A stretch of DNA of 64,000 nt, from NCBI GenBank assembly GCA_902388495.1, contig CABMPP010000004.1:186001-250000 (forward strand), read 5' to 3'. This stretch comes from an uncultured Bacteroides sp. Its GTDB lineage: Bacteria > Bacteroidota > Bacteroidia > Bacteroidales > Bacteroidaceae. Both the position numbers and the translations under genes were made by a program. Positions 25,387 to 33,196 of this stretch are shown here, piece after piece. Below the pieces are notes generated by a model. The model was not told the origin of the DNA. It made no database searches and was given only the letters and a program-made list of their open reading frames with translations. The number at the start of each line of letters is the position of its first letter. Position 1 is the stretch's first letter.

Positions 25387-26391
25387 ATGAATGCTTATAT
25401 CGAAGCGATTAGCTATTGTTTGCCAGAGAGGATAGTTACGAATGAGGATATTATCCGTGAATTTCCGGAATGGAGTGTTGAAAAGATAGCCTCCAAGGTT
25501 GGAGTAAATAAACGTCATGTAGCGGTAGCAGATGAAACAGCTGTGGATTTGGCTATAGAAGCGGCCGAACGTCTGTTTGCTCAAGGAAAAGTCGATAGGA
25601 ATGAGATAGATTATCTATTGTTTTGTACGCAAAGTCCAGATTATCTATTGCCTTCTTCAGCGTGTATTATACAAGAACATCTAAGATTGCGGAAGAATAT
25701 TGGTGCGCTCGATTTTAATTTGGGATGTTCAGGCTATGTCTATGGCCTTTCTTTGGCTAAAGGGCTAATTTGTGGGAGAATTGCAGGGAAAGTGTTATTG
25801 TTGACAGGGGAAACTTACAATAAGCATCTTCATCCCAGAGATAAGGGGAACCGCACGATTTTTGGTGATGCCGCTTCGGCGACTGTAATTAGTATGTCAG
25901 GATTTGCGAGCATTGGAAATTTCAGTTTGGGAACGGATGGAAGCGGAGCGGAGAACTTGATCATAAGGTCGGGAGGGATGCGTTGCGCTGAAAAGTGTAA
26001 CGACTTGTCATTTGATGAAAATGGTAATCCTCATTCTTCGGACTTTCTTTATATGAACGGGAGTGAAATCTTTACGTTTACATTAGATAATGTTCCTCCT
26101 TTGGTAGAAGATACACTGCTTTGTAATGGAATCCAGAAGGAAAAAGTAGATTTGTTTGTTTTTCATCAGGCGAATAAGTATATGCTGGATTTTCTACGCA
26201 AGAAAATAAAGATTGTACCGGAACGCTTTTATTATTGTCTGTCGGAGTACGGAAATACAGTTTCCAATACAATACCTATAGCTTTGTGTGAAGCGATGAC
26301 TGAAAAAAGAATTGGCGGGGATATGAAAGTTCTGATAGCTGGTTTTGGTGTGGGTTATTCCTGGGGCGGTACAGTTCTTCACTTTTCTTAA
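25387..26391 (+). CDS. 3-oxoacyl-ACP synthase III (FabH-like)
   Basis: A ketosynthase III of 334 residues that condenses an acyl-CoA with malonyl-ACP. The triad is visible: Cys in LGCSGYVYGL (about 114), His in FHQANKYML (about 260) and Asn in YGNTVSNTIPIAL (about 290). It starts three bases after the reductase gene, in one transcription unit with ACP and the PglD-like gene. A capsule-borne FabH would let the locus make its own short acyl-ACP, for example acetoacetyl-ACP. The product is inferred; the fold and active site are clear. Confidence 0.9.
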   Translation: MNAYIEAISYCLPERIVTNEDIIREFPEWSVEKIASKVGVNKRHVAVADETAVDLAIEAAERLFAQGKVDRNEIDYLLFCTQSPDYLLPSSACIIQEHLRLRKNIGALDFNLGCSGYVYGLSLAKGLICGRIAGKVLLLTGETYNKHLHPRDKGNRTIFGDAASATVISMSGFASIGNFSLGTDGSGAENLIIRSGGMRCAEKCNDLSFDENGNPHSSDFLYMNGSEIFTFTLDNVPPLVEDTLLCNGIQKEKVDLFVFHQANKYMLDFLRKKIKIVPERFYYCLSEYGNTVSNTIPIALCEAMTEKRIGGDMKVLIAGFGVGYSWGGTVLHFS

Positions 26392-26492
26392 CTTGTTCAA
26401 GTGTCTTTTCATTGTAGATTTTGGAGTCTGATTAGATGGTTATTTATTCCTCATTATGTTTGGCGGAAGTAGTCGCTTGGTAGAGGAATTTG

Positions 26493-26500
26493 TATTTTTG
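26493..26500 (+). promoter_or_regulatory. Candidate -7 element before the aminotransferase gene
   Basis: TATTTTTG sits 17 bases before the ATG in a 126-base gap. No TTTG or TTG occurs 19-21 bases upstream, so the evidence is partial. If active, it would let the aminotransferase be made when the main capsule promoter is OFF. Confidence 0.35.
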
Positions 26501-26517
26501 TAAATCACATATATCTT

Positions 26518-27762
26518 ATGGATAAGAGAGTATATCTTTGCCTCGCTCACATGAGCGGCAAAGAGATGGGCTTCATACAGGAAGCTTTTGATACGAACTG
26601 GGTAGTTCCGCTCGGTCCGAATGTGAATGCCTTTGAGCAGGATTTGGAACGCTTCATCGGTCAGGACAAGAAGGTAGTGGCTTTGAGTGCCGGTACGGCA
26701 GCGGTACATCTGGCTTTGTTAGCTTGTGGAGTGGGGCAGGGTGACGAAGTGATAGTACAAAGCTTTACCTTCTGTGCCTCTTCCCATCCGGTGACTTATC
26801 TCGGGGCTACTCCGGTATTTGTGGACTCCGAGGCTGATACGTGGAACATGGATCCGATTCTTTTGGAGAAAGCTATCGAGGACCGTATTCTCAAGACAGG
26901 TCGGAAGCCCAAAGCGATTGTTCCGGTTTATCTGTATGGCATGCCTGCTAAGATTAGTGAGATAATGGCGATAGCTACCAAGTATGACATTCCGGTAATA
27001 GAAGATGCTGCCGAAGGCTTTGGCAGTAAGTATAACGGACGTATGTGTGGGACGTTCGGTAAGTACGGTGTCCTGAGTTTCAACGGCAATAAGATGATAA
27101 CTACCAGTGGCGGCGGTGCCTTGATTTGTGCTGACGAGGAGGCGAAGCGTGAGATTATGTTCTATGCCACTCAGGCGCGTGAGTCTTATCCTTACTATCA
27201 GCATGAGCAGATAGGCTATAACTATAGGATGAGTAACATTTGCGCCGGCATTGGTCGCGGTCAGATGACGGTGGCGAACGAACATATAGAGCATCACAAG
27301 TATGTATGCGGTCTGTATCGCGACTTGCTTGCAGATGTGGAGGGAGTTACATTGCATGAGAATCCTTCTACCCTCTATAACAGTAATTACTGGCTGAACA
27401 CAGTGCTTCTGGATGAGAATTTGCATGTAAAGGGCGAGGAGGATGCTTATGGTGAAACAGTGAAGGGAGCCGTTGGTGGCGCGGCGGGTGTGACGCATGA
27501 GGCGAAGAGTGTTCATACTGCTTGTGAGCCTAACTGTAATGTGGAGGCTATGCGTGTTTGTTTGGACAAGGCTGGTATAGAAAGTCGTCCCTTGTGGAAG
27601 CCTATGCATCTACAGCCGGTTTATGCTGCTAATCCTGCTTATGTGAATGGTGTGAGTGAGGGGCTGTTCAGGAGAGGGCTTTGCTTGCCAAGTGGTCCGT
27701 ATGTGACGGAGCAGGATGTGAGATATATTGTGGAGCAAATAAAGGTATGCTGTAAGAATTAG
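26518..27762 (+). CDS. wcfR: UDP-4-keto-sugar aminotransferase (PglE/WcfR-like, DegT family)
   Basis: A PLP enzyme of 414 residues. It opens VYLCLAHMSGKEMGFIQEAF and DTNWVVPLGPNVNAFEQDLE, has EDAAEGFGSKYNGR, and the PLP lysine lies in FNGNKMITTSGGG (about residue 192). These match PglE-type enzymes and WcfR of the B. fragilis PSA locus, which form 2-acetamido-4-amino-trideoxy sugars. A segment near residues 310-335 (GETVKGAVGGAAGVTHEAKS) looks like an extra low-complexity insert. It is the last capsule gene, followed by a terminator. It should supply the amino sugar for the initiating transferase and the PglD-like acyltransferase. Confidence 0.9.
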   Translation: MDKRVYLCLAHMSGKEMGFIQEAFDTNWVVPLGPNVNAFEQDLERFIGQDKKVVALSAGTAAVHLALLACGVGQGDEVIVQSFTFCASSHPVTYLGATPVFVDSEADTWNMDPILLEKAIEDRILKTGRKPKAIVPVYLYGMPAKISEIMAIATKYDIPVIEDAAEGFGSKYNGRMCGTFGKYGVLSFNGNKMITTSGGGALICADEEAKREIMFYATQARESYPYYQHEQIGYNYRMSNICAGIGRGQMTVANEHIEHHKYVCGLYRDLLADVEGVTLHENPSTLYNSNYWLNTVLLDENLHVKGEEDAYGETVKGAVGGAAGVTHEAKSVHTACEPNCNVEAMRVCLDKAGIESRPLWKPMHLQPVYAANPAYVNGVSEGLFRRGLCLPSGPYVTEQDVRYIVEQIKVCCKN

Positions 27763-27803
27763 CTGATTTGTTTTAGAAATCAATACTTTATAAACTTATT
27801 TCA

Positions 27804-27837
27804 GAAAACAGCTCCAGTAGGGCTGTTTTCTTTGTTT
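27804..27837 (+). terminator. Terminator of the capsule operon
   Basis: GAAAACAGC (27804-27812) pairs with GCTGTTTTC (27822-27830), followed by TTTGTTT. It stands about 40 bases after the aminotransferase stop and overlaps the -33 box of the next promoter. Confidence 0.8.
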
Positions 27838-27862
27838 ATGGACGTATATATATCCACCTTTG
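27831..27862 (+). promoter_or_regulatory. Promoter of the HU-like gene
   Basis: TTTG (27831-27834), 20 bases, CACCTTTG (27855-27862) differs from the Bacteroides consensus at one base. Transcription should begin near 27869, leaving a leader of about 60 bases with AAAGGAGAAAG before the start codon. Confidence 0.65.
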
Positions 27863-27928
27863 CATCGTTGATCAACACAATGAGAATTAAAACGATGTTG
27901 AATTTAAATGTAAAAGGAGAAAGAAAAT

Positions 27929-28429
27929 ATGCCTTTATTCTATTATGCAAGACAGTCGTCTTTGGCGACGAAAGAGGGTGCCAAGTTGTGGCATTTAAGT
28001 TTGAAGAAAGTAGGAAGAGCTGTGGATGCTCAACAGTTGGCTGAGGTAATTGCCGAGAAGTCTTCGTTGACGCCGGGTGATGTACACAATGTGATCAGAA
28101 ACCTGATGACGGTGATGCGCAGTCAGTTGCTGAATAGCCGTACGGTGCGGCTGGATGGTTTGGGTACATTTACGATGAAAGTGCGTACACGCGGGAAGGG
28201 GGTAGCGAAGGCTGAAGATGTGAATCCCAATCAGGTGACTGCTTTGCGTTGCCAGTTTACTCCTGAATATACCCGCCCGGCGGCTATCGGTACTACACGT
28301 GCCCTGATTCAAGGTGTGGAGTTCGAGAAATGGACCGGTACGGTTACGGATGGCAAGGATGATACCGATGATGGTGGTAATTCCGGCGGAGGTTCTGACG
28401 GGGATCAAGGAGAAAATCCTTTGGGATAA
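27929..28429 (+). CDS. HU-family DNA-binding protein (HU-HIG type)
   Basis: 166 residues. The fold of the Bacteroidetes HU-like group starts PLFYYARQSSLATKEGAKLW, followed by AEVIAEKSSLTPGDVHNVIR and the DNA-arm region LDGLGTFTMKVRTRGKG. The C-terminus is a glycine/asparagine/aspartate-rich tail. Such genes are found throughout Bacteroides genomes, often next to a cell-wall lytic enzyme, as here. It has its own promoter and a terminator-like repeat after it. Confidence 0.87.
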   Translation: MPLFYYARQSSLATKEGAKLWHLSLKKVGRAVDAQQLAEVIAEKSSLTPGDVHNVIRNLMTVMRSQLLNSRTVRLDGLGTFTMKVRTRGKGVAKAEDVNPNQVTALRCQFTPEYTRPAAIGTTRALIQGVEFEKWTGTVTDGKDDTDDGGNSGGGSDGDQGENPLG

Positions 28430-28493
28430 GCGGACAAATTCCGTAGTCATTAGTAATCAATGATCGCTGATTTGTAATTAATGCCATAATTTC

Positions 28494-28532
28494 TGAAAAA
28501 GGCAGTGAGGAGTTTACTCTTCATCGCTTTTT
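28494..28532 (+). terminator. Terminator-like repeat, copy 1
   Basis: TGAAAAAGGCAGTGAGGAG pairs across TTTA with CTCTTCATCGC and a run of seven T. A second, nearly identical copy lies at 29275-29313, and the two bracket the muramidase gene. This copy ends the HU-like transcript. Confidence 0.75.
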
Positions 28533-28614
28533 TTGATTGTTTTGGATTTGCCAAATGTTGTTTAAGGGGAAAAATGTGTCGTTTAAAAACTTATTCGGTC
28601 GTCTGGAAAGGTAT

Positions 28615-28646
28615 TTTGCTTTTATGGGAAGTTGTTTCTATTTTTG
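28615..28646 (+). promoter_or_regulatory. Promoter of the muramidase gene
   Basis: TTTG (28615-28618), 20 bases, TATTTTTG (28639-28646) is an exact Bacteroides promoter. The start codon is 40 bases downstream. Confidence 0.75.
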
Positions 28647-28685
28647 AAAAATATTTGCAAGTATGAACATATAATTAAATGATGA

Positions 28686-29273
28686 ATGATGAATAATATT
28701 TTAGAAGAAGATTATCAACGGATAGCAGATATGCTAAACGTAGAAGTAGCTACATTAAAAGCTGTACAAGAGGTAGAAACCGGTGGACGTGGTGGATTTT
28801 TTGCACCTGGAAAACCTGCGATCCTTTTTGAAGGACATATATTCTGGAATCAACTTAAAAGAAAGGGAATAGATCCGGAGAAGTTTGTAGCGGGAAATGA
28901 AAATGTTCTTTATCCTAAATGGGAAAGGAAATGGTATTTAGGCGGCATCAAGGAATATGACCGGTTGGAAAAAGCTAAAGAAATAGATGTAGATGCTGCC
29001 GAATGTTCTGCTAGTTGGGGTATGTTTCAAATAATGGGTTTTAACTATAAGCAGTGTGGCTGTAAGAGTGTTACAGATTTTGTTGAAAATATGTGTAAGA
29101 GTGAAAAAGCACAATTGGAGTGTTTTGCCCAATTTATTCAGAGTAATCATATGGAGGTGTATCTTCAACGAAAAGATTGGGCTGGTTTTGCCAGGCGTTA
29201 TAATGGACCTGGCTATGAGCAAAATCGGTATGATGAGAAGTTGGAACATGCGTATAATAAGTACTGTAGATAG
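28686..29273 (+). CDS. N-acetylmuramidase-domain protein (endolysin-like)
   Basis: 195 residues covering a single N-acetylmuramidase domain (PF11860 type): VATLKAVQEVETGGRGGFF with the likely catalytic Glu, KPAILFEGHIFWNQL, SASWGMFQIMGFNYKQCG and YNGPGYEQNRYDEKLEHAY. It should cut the glycan strands of peptidoglycan. No signal peptide or export motif is visible, as in phage endolysins. It has its own promoter and lies between two copies of one terminator repeat, which suggests insertion or replacement as a unit. Confidence 0.88.
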   Translation: MMNNILEEDYQRIADMLNVEVATLKAVQEVETGGRGGFFAPGKPAILFEGHIFWNQLKRKGIDPEKFVAGNENVLYPKWERKWYLGGIKEYDRLEKAKEIDVDAAECSASWGMFQIMGFNYKQCGCKSVTDFVENMCKSEKAQLECFAQFIQSNHMEVYLQRKDWAGFARRYNGPGYEQNRYDEKLEHAYNKYCR

Positions 29274-29274
29274 T

Positions 29275-29313
29275 TGAAAAAGGCGGTGAGGAGTTTACTC
29301 TTCATCGCCTTTT
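29275..29313 (+). terminator. Terminator-like repeat, copy 2
   Basis: TGAAAAAGGCGGTGAGGAG pairs across TTTA with CTCTTCATCGCCTTTTCA. It differs from copy 1 (28494-28532) at only a few positions; here the stem is fully paired apart from G-U pairs. It starts almost at the muramidase stop codon. Confidence 0.75.
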
Positions 29314-29343
29314 CAGTTCATTTAATTTTTGGTAAGTCAAGGT

Positions 29344-29958
29344 TTATAGTGTTCCCTTTATATCACTCAGCTCCACCAGTTTATTCACGATTGCATAAAT
29401 CGTGAGTCCTGCCGGAGAATGTATCTGCAATTTGCGGGCGATATTTCGCCGGTGTGTGATGACGGTGTGGATGGAGAGGAATAGCTTGTCGGCAATAGCC
29501 TTGTTTGTCATACCTTTCACCACGCAGGTGATGATCTCCTTTTCACGTTGACTGAGGGTTTCCTGTTCGTTGTCTTTCTCTTCTTCCTCTTCGGTGTGCA
29601 GGAGACGATTGATTTTGGACGATATAACCTCTATGTCATCGCAGATGGCGAAGTTTTCGTCGTATTCTTTCAATACATTGTTGTCGATGACGGAGCATAC
29701 TACGGCAATGTATTTAGTGTTGTTCTTTCCATGTTCCGACTTGAAAGCAGGCAGGTCGAACCATCCGCCGAAAGTGGGGTTGATGATGACGATGTCTGTG
29801 GGATGTATATGCAGGAAGTTTCGCAGTGACTCCATGGATGATACTTCAATGGGGTGCGCATTCAAATTAGGAATGCGTTTCAGTACTGCTGTAAGACCAC
29901 TCCGGATGATGACAGAAGTCTCTGCGACGACAATCTTCAAAGAAGTATTATTGTTCAT
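29344..29958 (-). CDS. LuxR-family regulator with degenerate receiver domain
   Basis: 204 residues. The N-terminal region (about 8-115) resembles a response-regulator receiver (LKIVVAETSVIIRSGLTAVL), but the expected phosphorylation site reads DIVIINPTFGG, with Asn in place of Asp. An acidic linker (EEEEEKDNEQE) precedes the LuxR helix-turn-helix, LSQREKEIITCVVKGMTNKA and SIHTVITHRRNIARKL. It overlaps the upstream hemerythrin gene by 11 bases, so the pair is co-translated. Control by something other than phosphorylation is likely. Confidence 0.87.
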   Translation of the reverse strand: MNNNTSLKIVVAETSVIIRSGLTAVLKRIPNLNAHPIEVSSMESLRNFLHIHPTDIVIINPTFGGWFDLPAFKSEHGKNNTKYIAVVCSVIDNNVLKEYDENFAICDDIEVISSKINRLLHTEEEEEKDNEQETLSQREKEIITCVVKGMTNKAIADKLFLSIHTVITHRRNIARKLQIHSPAGLTIYAIVNKLVELSDIKGTL

Positions 29959-30655
29959 CTTTCAGTTTCCTTTCTATTTGCGCTACGGCGGGAACAAACA
30001 TGTAATCTTCTACCTGGCAGTGCGTGGCAAGGTCTTGTTCGCAATTAAATATATCGAATAAGGCGGCGTTCAGTAGGTTGTTGTTGCCTTTTTCCGGGTA
30101 ATATTTGATGATGATGTTTTTTAGTTCTTTCAGTTTGGTGTCTATCTGGTTATGCTTGCTGGCAAAGGTGGTAATGTTGTAATCATCGGAAAGTTTACCT
30201 TGAAGCAGTTGCTCTACGTAGGTGAACACTGCTTCGTTTTCGTACTCCATGTGCCGACGTACCTCTTTGGCATATTCATCGAAGAACTTCAGGATGAGGT
30301 AGGCTACGTCGTTGTTTGTTCCGGAACAGTCGATTGCTTCGATAAGTTTACGGCGGATACCGGGCAGGTTGAAGTCCAGGAAATAAGTATGGGCTCGTTT
30401 CAGATAATCCATGAGGGCGGCAATGGAGAAGTCTTTCTCGTTTCCGCTATAAGAATATTGTTCCTCACTGATAAAATTGGCTACTGCGAGGAATGTAGGG
30501 CAATCAACACCTTGTGCTTCGCAGACATCTTTCACATTCTTGTCTCCGAATCCCAGCGATAACCCGAAGCGGCTCATCACCATTAATAAGGAGTAATTGT
30601 CGCAGATGAGGTCGCTCATCTTGTCTGTGGCGCGGTACTTATGTTGCTCATTCAT
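29948..30655 (-). CDS. Hemerythrin-like / RIC (YtfE-ScdA type) protein
   Basis: 235 residues. An N-terminal ScdA_N-like part has the cysteine motif GVDCPTF (near 49-55), and the rest is a hemerythrin-like four-helix bundle with candidate iron ligands in KRAHTYFLDFNLP, RRHMEYENEAVFTYVE, SKHNQID and ATHCQVEDYMFVP. Relatives (YtfE, ScdA) act in repair of iron-sulfur centres under nitrosative or oxidative stress. In operon with a LuxR regulator, it may also act as an iron or redox sensor. The promoter is at 30690-30720. Confidence 0.85.
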   Translation of the reverse strand: MNEQHKYRATDKMSDLICDNYSLLMVMSRFGLSLGFGDKNVKDVCEAQGVDCPTFLAVANFISEEQYSYSGNEKDFSIAALMDYLKRAHTYFLDFNLPGIRRKLIEAIDCSGTNNDVAYLILKFFDEYAKEVRRHMEYENEAVFTYVEQLLQGKLSDDYNITTFASKHNQIDTKLKELKNIIIKYYPEKGNNNLLNAALFDIFNCEQDLATHCQVEDYMFVPAVAQIERKLKDEQ

Positions 30656-30689
30656 TGTATGTTATTGTTTTAATTCTCTAATTGGGATA

Positions 30690-30720
30690 CAAAGTAACGG
30701 CTTTTACGCGAGAACTGCAA
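30690..30720 (-). promoter_or_regulatory. Promoter of the hemerythrin-luxR operon
   Basis: On the minus strand TTG (30718-30720), 20 bases, TTACTTTG (30690-30697) matches the Bacteroides consensus with one change in the -7 box. It lies 35 bases upstream of the hemerythrin start. Confidence 0.6.
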
Positions 30721-30791
30721 TCACTATTAGTAGGTATTTTGCGACGAATAGTGGCAGGAAATTGCTATTAAACAATGCCGACTCTCCATTG

Positions 30792-30808
30792 AACTAAAGG
30801 CTTTAGTT
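30792..30808. promoter_or_regulatory. Palindrome, probable BlaI-type operator 1
   Basis: AACTAAAG-G-CTTTAGTT is a perfect 8+8 palindrome with a one-base centre. It shares the AACTA/TAGTT half-site with the palindrome at 30821-30846, and both precede the BlaI-like gene. Confidence 0.55.
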
Positions 30809-30820
30809 TTATTTAACGAG

Positions 30821-30846
30821 ATAAATTAGTTTTAGAACTAATTTAT
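30821..30846. promoter_or_regulatory. Palindrome, probable BlaI-type operator 2
   Basis: ATAAATTAGTT, four bases, AACTAATTTAT form a perfect 11+11 palindrome 30 bases before the BlaI-like start codon. BlaI/MecI repressors bind such dyads as dimers and repress their own operon. Confidence 0.65.
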
Positions 30847-30876
30847 TTAGTTATTTGCAAAAAACAAAGAAACATC

Positions 30877-31239
30877 ATGAAAGGATTGACTGCGAAAGAA
30901 GAAGAACTCATGGGCTTTTTTTGGGAAAAAGGACCATTGTTTGTAAAGGAGATGCTGGCGTTCTATGAAGAGCCTAAGCCGCATTTCAATACTTTGTCTA
31001 CCATTGTGAGAGGACTGGAAGATAAAGGATTTCTGAGCCACAATACTTATGGCAATACTTATCAGTATTATGCTGTAGTGAGCGAAGAAGATTTCCGTAA
31101 GCGGACTCTGAAAAATGTAATCAGCAAATACTTCAATAACTCCTATCTCAGTGCGGTGTCGTCTCTGGTGAAAGAGGAGGATATCTCATTGGAGGAACTG
31201 AAACAGCTGATACGGGACGTGGAGAAGGGAAAAAACTGA
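30877..31239 (+). CDS. BlaI/MecI-family repressor
   Basis: A 120-residue winged-helix repressor. It opens GLTAKEEELMGFFWEKGPLF, the DNA-reading helix region is PHFNTLSTIVRGLEDKGFLS, and the C-terminal dimerisation helix holds SLVKEEDISLEELKQLIRDV. BlaI proteins are released when a membrane M56 peptidase senses a signal; such a gene lies two genes downstream. Two palindromes upstream (30792-30846) are likely operators, so autoregulation is expected. No beta-lactamase gene is present. Confidence 0.9.
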   Translation: MKGLTAKEEELMGFFWEKGPLFVKEMLAFYEEPKPHFNTLSTIVRGLEDKGFLSHNTYGNTYQYYAVVSEEDFRKRTLKNVISKYFNNSYLSAVSSLVKEEDISLEELKQLIRDVEKGKN

Positions 31240-31268
31240 GATTATTGAGAACTTAATAACTCTTGCTT

Positions 31269-33134
31269 ATGAAAAACATCGGATTAGCTTGTTTGCTCCT
31301 GGTGAGTATTTGCTGCGGATTGCAGGCAAAGAAAACTGTGAAGACCCCCTATTTCATGGCATGCAATACACGTAGCATTGAAGTGGAACAGGTGACGCTT
31401 GGAAAAGATACGACCTGGCTGGAAGTAAAGATATACGGTATGCAGGGTGATAAGGTCAGGATTGATTCGGCAGCTGTATTGCAGGCATCCGGAAAGCATT
31501 ATGAATATTGGGGGAATACCGGTTTTTCCGGGGGAGAATGGACGAATATTCCTGCTTCCGGTGAAATGACTGCCACCTTGAAGTTCAAACCACTTCCGAT
31601 GGATACCGAGAGTTTTGATTTTCTGGAGATACCGGGTAGTGATGAAGGATGGATAATCTATGGTGTACAGCTTAACGGACAGAAACCTCAGGTGGATATT
31701 CCTGAAAGGCTGCTGAACAGAGAGCCGGATGAAGTTTTGCCTTTGCCCGCACCGGAACTGAATGTAGGAAAGGTTGTCGTAAAGGGGCGGATACTGGGGT
31801 ATAAACCAGAGTATGGAGTGACGCTGCGCTACTATGATTCGCCTTGGTTCTTTATGTATTTTGCCGGCAAGGACTTGGAGATAGCAGAGGATGGCACTTT
31901 CCGCTATGAAACAGAGGTGCTGTTGCCAAGCGGTGCCGCATTGTGGATATCTCGCTCGAAGATAGAATTGTTTCTCGTTCCGGGTGGAGAACTGGATATT
32001 ACAATCAATCTGCCTGAAATATTCTATTCGCAAAGCCGTCTTTTAAGCCGGAAAAAGGACGGGGCAGTGGAGAACCGTGTCTGGTTTGAAGGAGATTATG
32101 CCGGACTGAATGCCGAGTTGCAGCGGTTTGGTGAAATGAAAAGCCTGTCGGGAGCGGATGATTTCTATTCCGATATTTGTGGGATGACTCCTCAGGCGTA
32201 TAAGAAATATCTCTTCAAGCACTATGAAGAGATGCAGAAGAGCCTTTTGAAGAGTAAGGATATGAGCCAGGCTTGCCGCACATATATCCGGTCGAATATG
32301 GATATGAATCTATTCAGTCTTATTTATAATTATAAGAGCAATCTTAGTTATGCACCGATGCTGTCGGGCAAGAAGGGAGTGAAAAGGGCAGATATGACGG
32401 TGGACAGTACCTCGTACTTTAAAGAAATACTGCAATTGGACATTTTGCATGCTCCCGAACAGAAGTATTACGACTATTATACGGACTTTGTGAGGATTGC
32501 TACCGGAGAACTTCGGGATAAGTTTGTGCAGGATCCGCTTTGGCCGGATATGCTTCTTGCCAGACGTGCTTCCCGTAATTTGAGTAAATATATGCCTTTG
32601 ACAGCAGAAGAGCGTATGACGGTAGACAGCATTTCTTCTCGTGACCTTAAACAACTGTTCCTGATGAGAAACGAGCGGATTGAAGCCGAACTGAAGGCCG
32701 GATTGGAAGCTGCTAAGGACAAGACCGGATATACGGTTGTTGAGGTGGAAAAGGAGGTAGCGGCAGATAGTTTGTTGCAGGTCATCACCCGTCCTTATCG
32801 TGGCAAGATGGTACTGGTTGACATGTGGAACACCTGGTGCGGTCCTTGCATGCGGGCCATGAAGAACCTGAAACCTTTGAAGGAGGAATTGAAAGAGGTG
32901 GTTTACCTGTATATTGCCGACGAAACGTCTCCCGAAGGAAAATGGAAAGTAACGATACCTGATATACACGGCATACACTGCCGGATCAGCAATGAGCAAA
33001 GCACAGCGTTGGCAAATCTGTACGAATATCCGGGCATTCCGACCTATTTCGTGATAAACCGTGAGGGGGAAATCTCCTATAAGACAACCGGATTTCCCGG
33101 GGTGGAGGCGTTGCGGCAAGAGCTGACCAAGTGA
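31269..33134 (+). CDS. Exported thioredoxin-domain protein
   Basis: 621 residues from the ATG at 31269. A signal peptide (KNIGLACLLLVSICCGLQA) leads to a long, Bacteroidetes-specific beta-rich and helical region. The C-terminal TlpA-like thioredoxin domain (about 490-621) has the active site NTWCGPCMRAMKNLK near residue 523 and the cis-proline region YPGIPTYFVINREGEI. It should act as a periplasmic thiol reductant or oxidant. It lies between the BlaI-like and M56 genes, so its expression is probably tied to that sensing system. Confidence 0.87.
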   Translation: MKNIGLACLLLVSICCGLQAKKTVKTPYFMACNTRSIEVEQVTLGKDTTWLEVKIYGMQGDKVRIDSAAVLQASGKHYEYWGNTGFSGGEWTNIPASGEMTATLKFKPLPMDTESFDFLEIPGSDEGWIIYGVQLNGQKPQVDIPERLLNREPDEVLPLPAPELNVGKVVVKGRILGYKPEYGVTLRYYDSPWFFMYFAGKDLEIAEDGTFRYETEVLLPSGAALWISRSKIELFLVPGGELDITINLPEIFYSQSRLLSRKKDGAVENRVWFEGDYAGLNAELQRFGEMKSLSGADDFYSDICGMTPQAYKKYLFKHYEEMQKSLLKSKDMSQACRTYIRSNMDMNLFSLIYNYKSNLSYAPMLSGKKGVKRADMTVDSTSYFKEILQLDILHAPEQKYYDYYTDFVRIATGELRDKFVQDPLWPDMLLARRASRNLSKYMPLTAEERMTVDSISSRDLKQLFLMRNERIEAELKAGLEAAKDKTGYTVVEVEKEVAADSLLQVITRPYRGKMVLVDMWNTWCGPCMRAMKNLKPLKEELKEVVYLYIADETSPEGKWKVTIPDIHGIHCRISNEQSTALANLYEYPGIPTYFVINREGEISYKTTGFPGVEALRQELTK

Positions 33135-33196
33135 AGATAACTTGTTCTTCTATGCGGGAACTGTACATTATAAATGACTAAATTGTAAATGAATTT

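Noticed and set aside
26719..27609. 296-codon minus strand ORF inside the aminotransferase gene
   Set aside because: It lies wholly within a DegT-family gene with its PLP lysine and full length, and has no promoter or domain.
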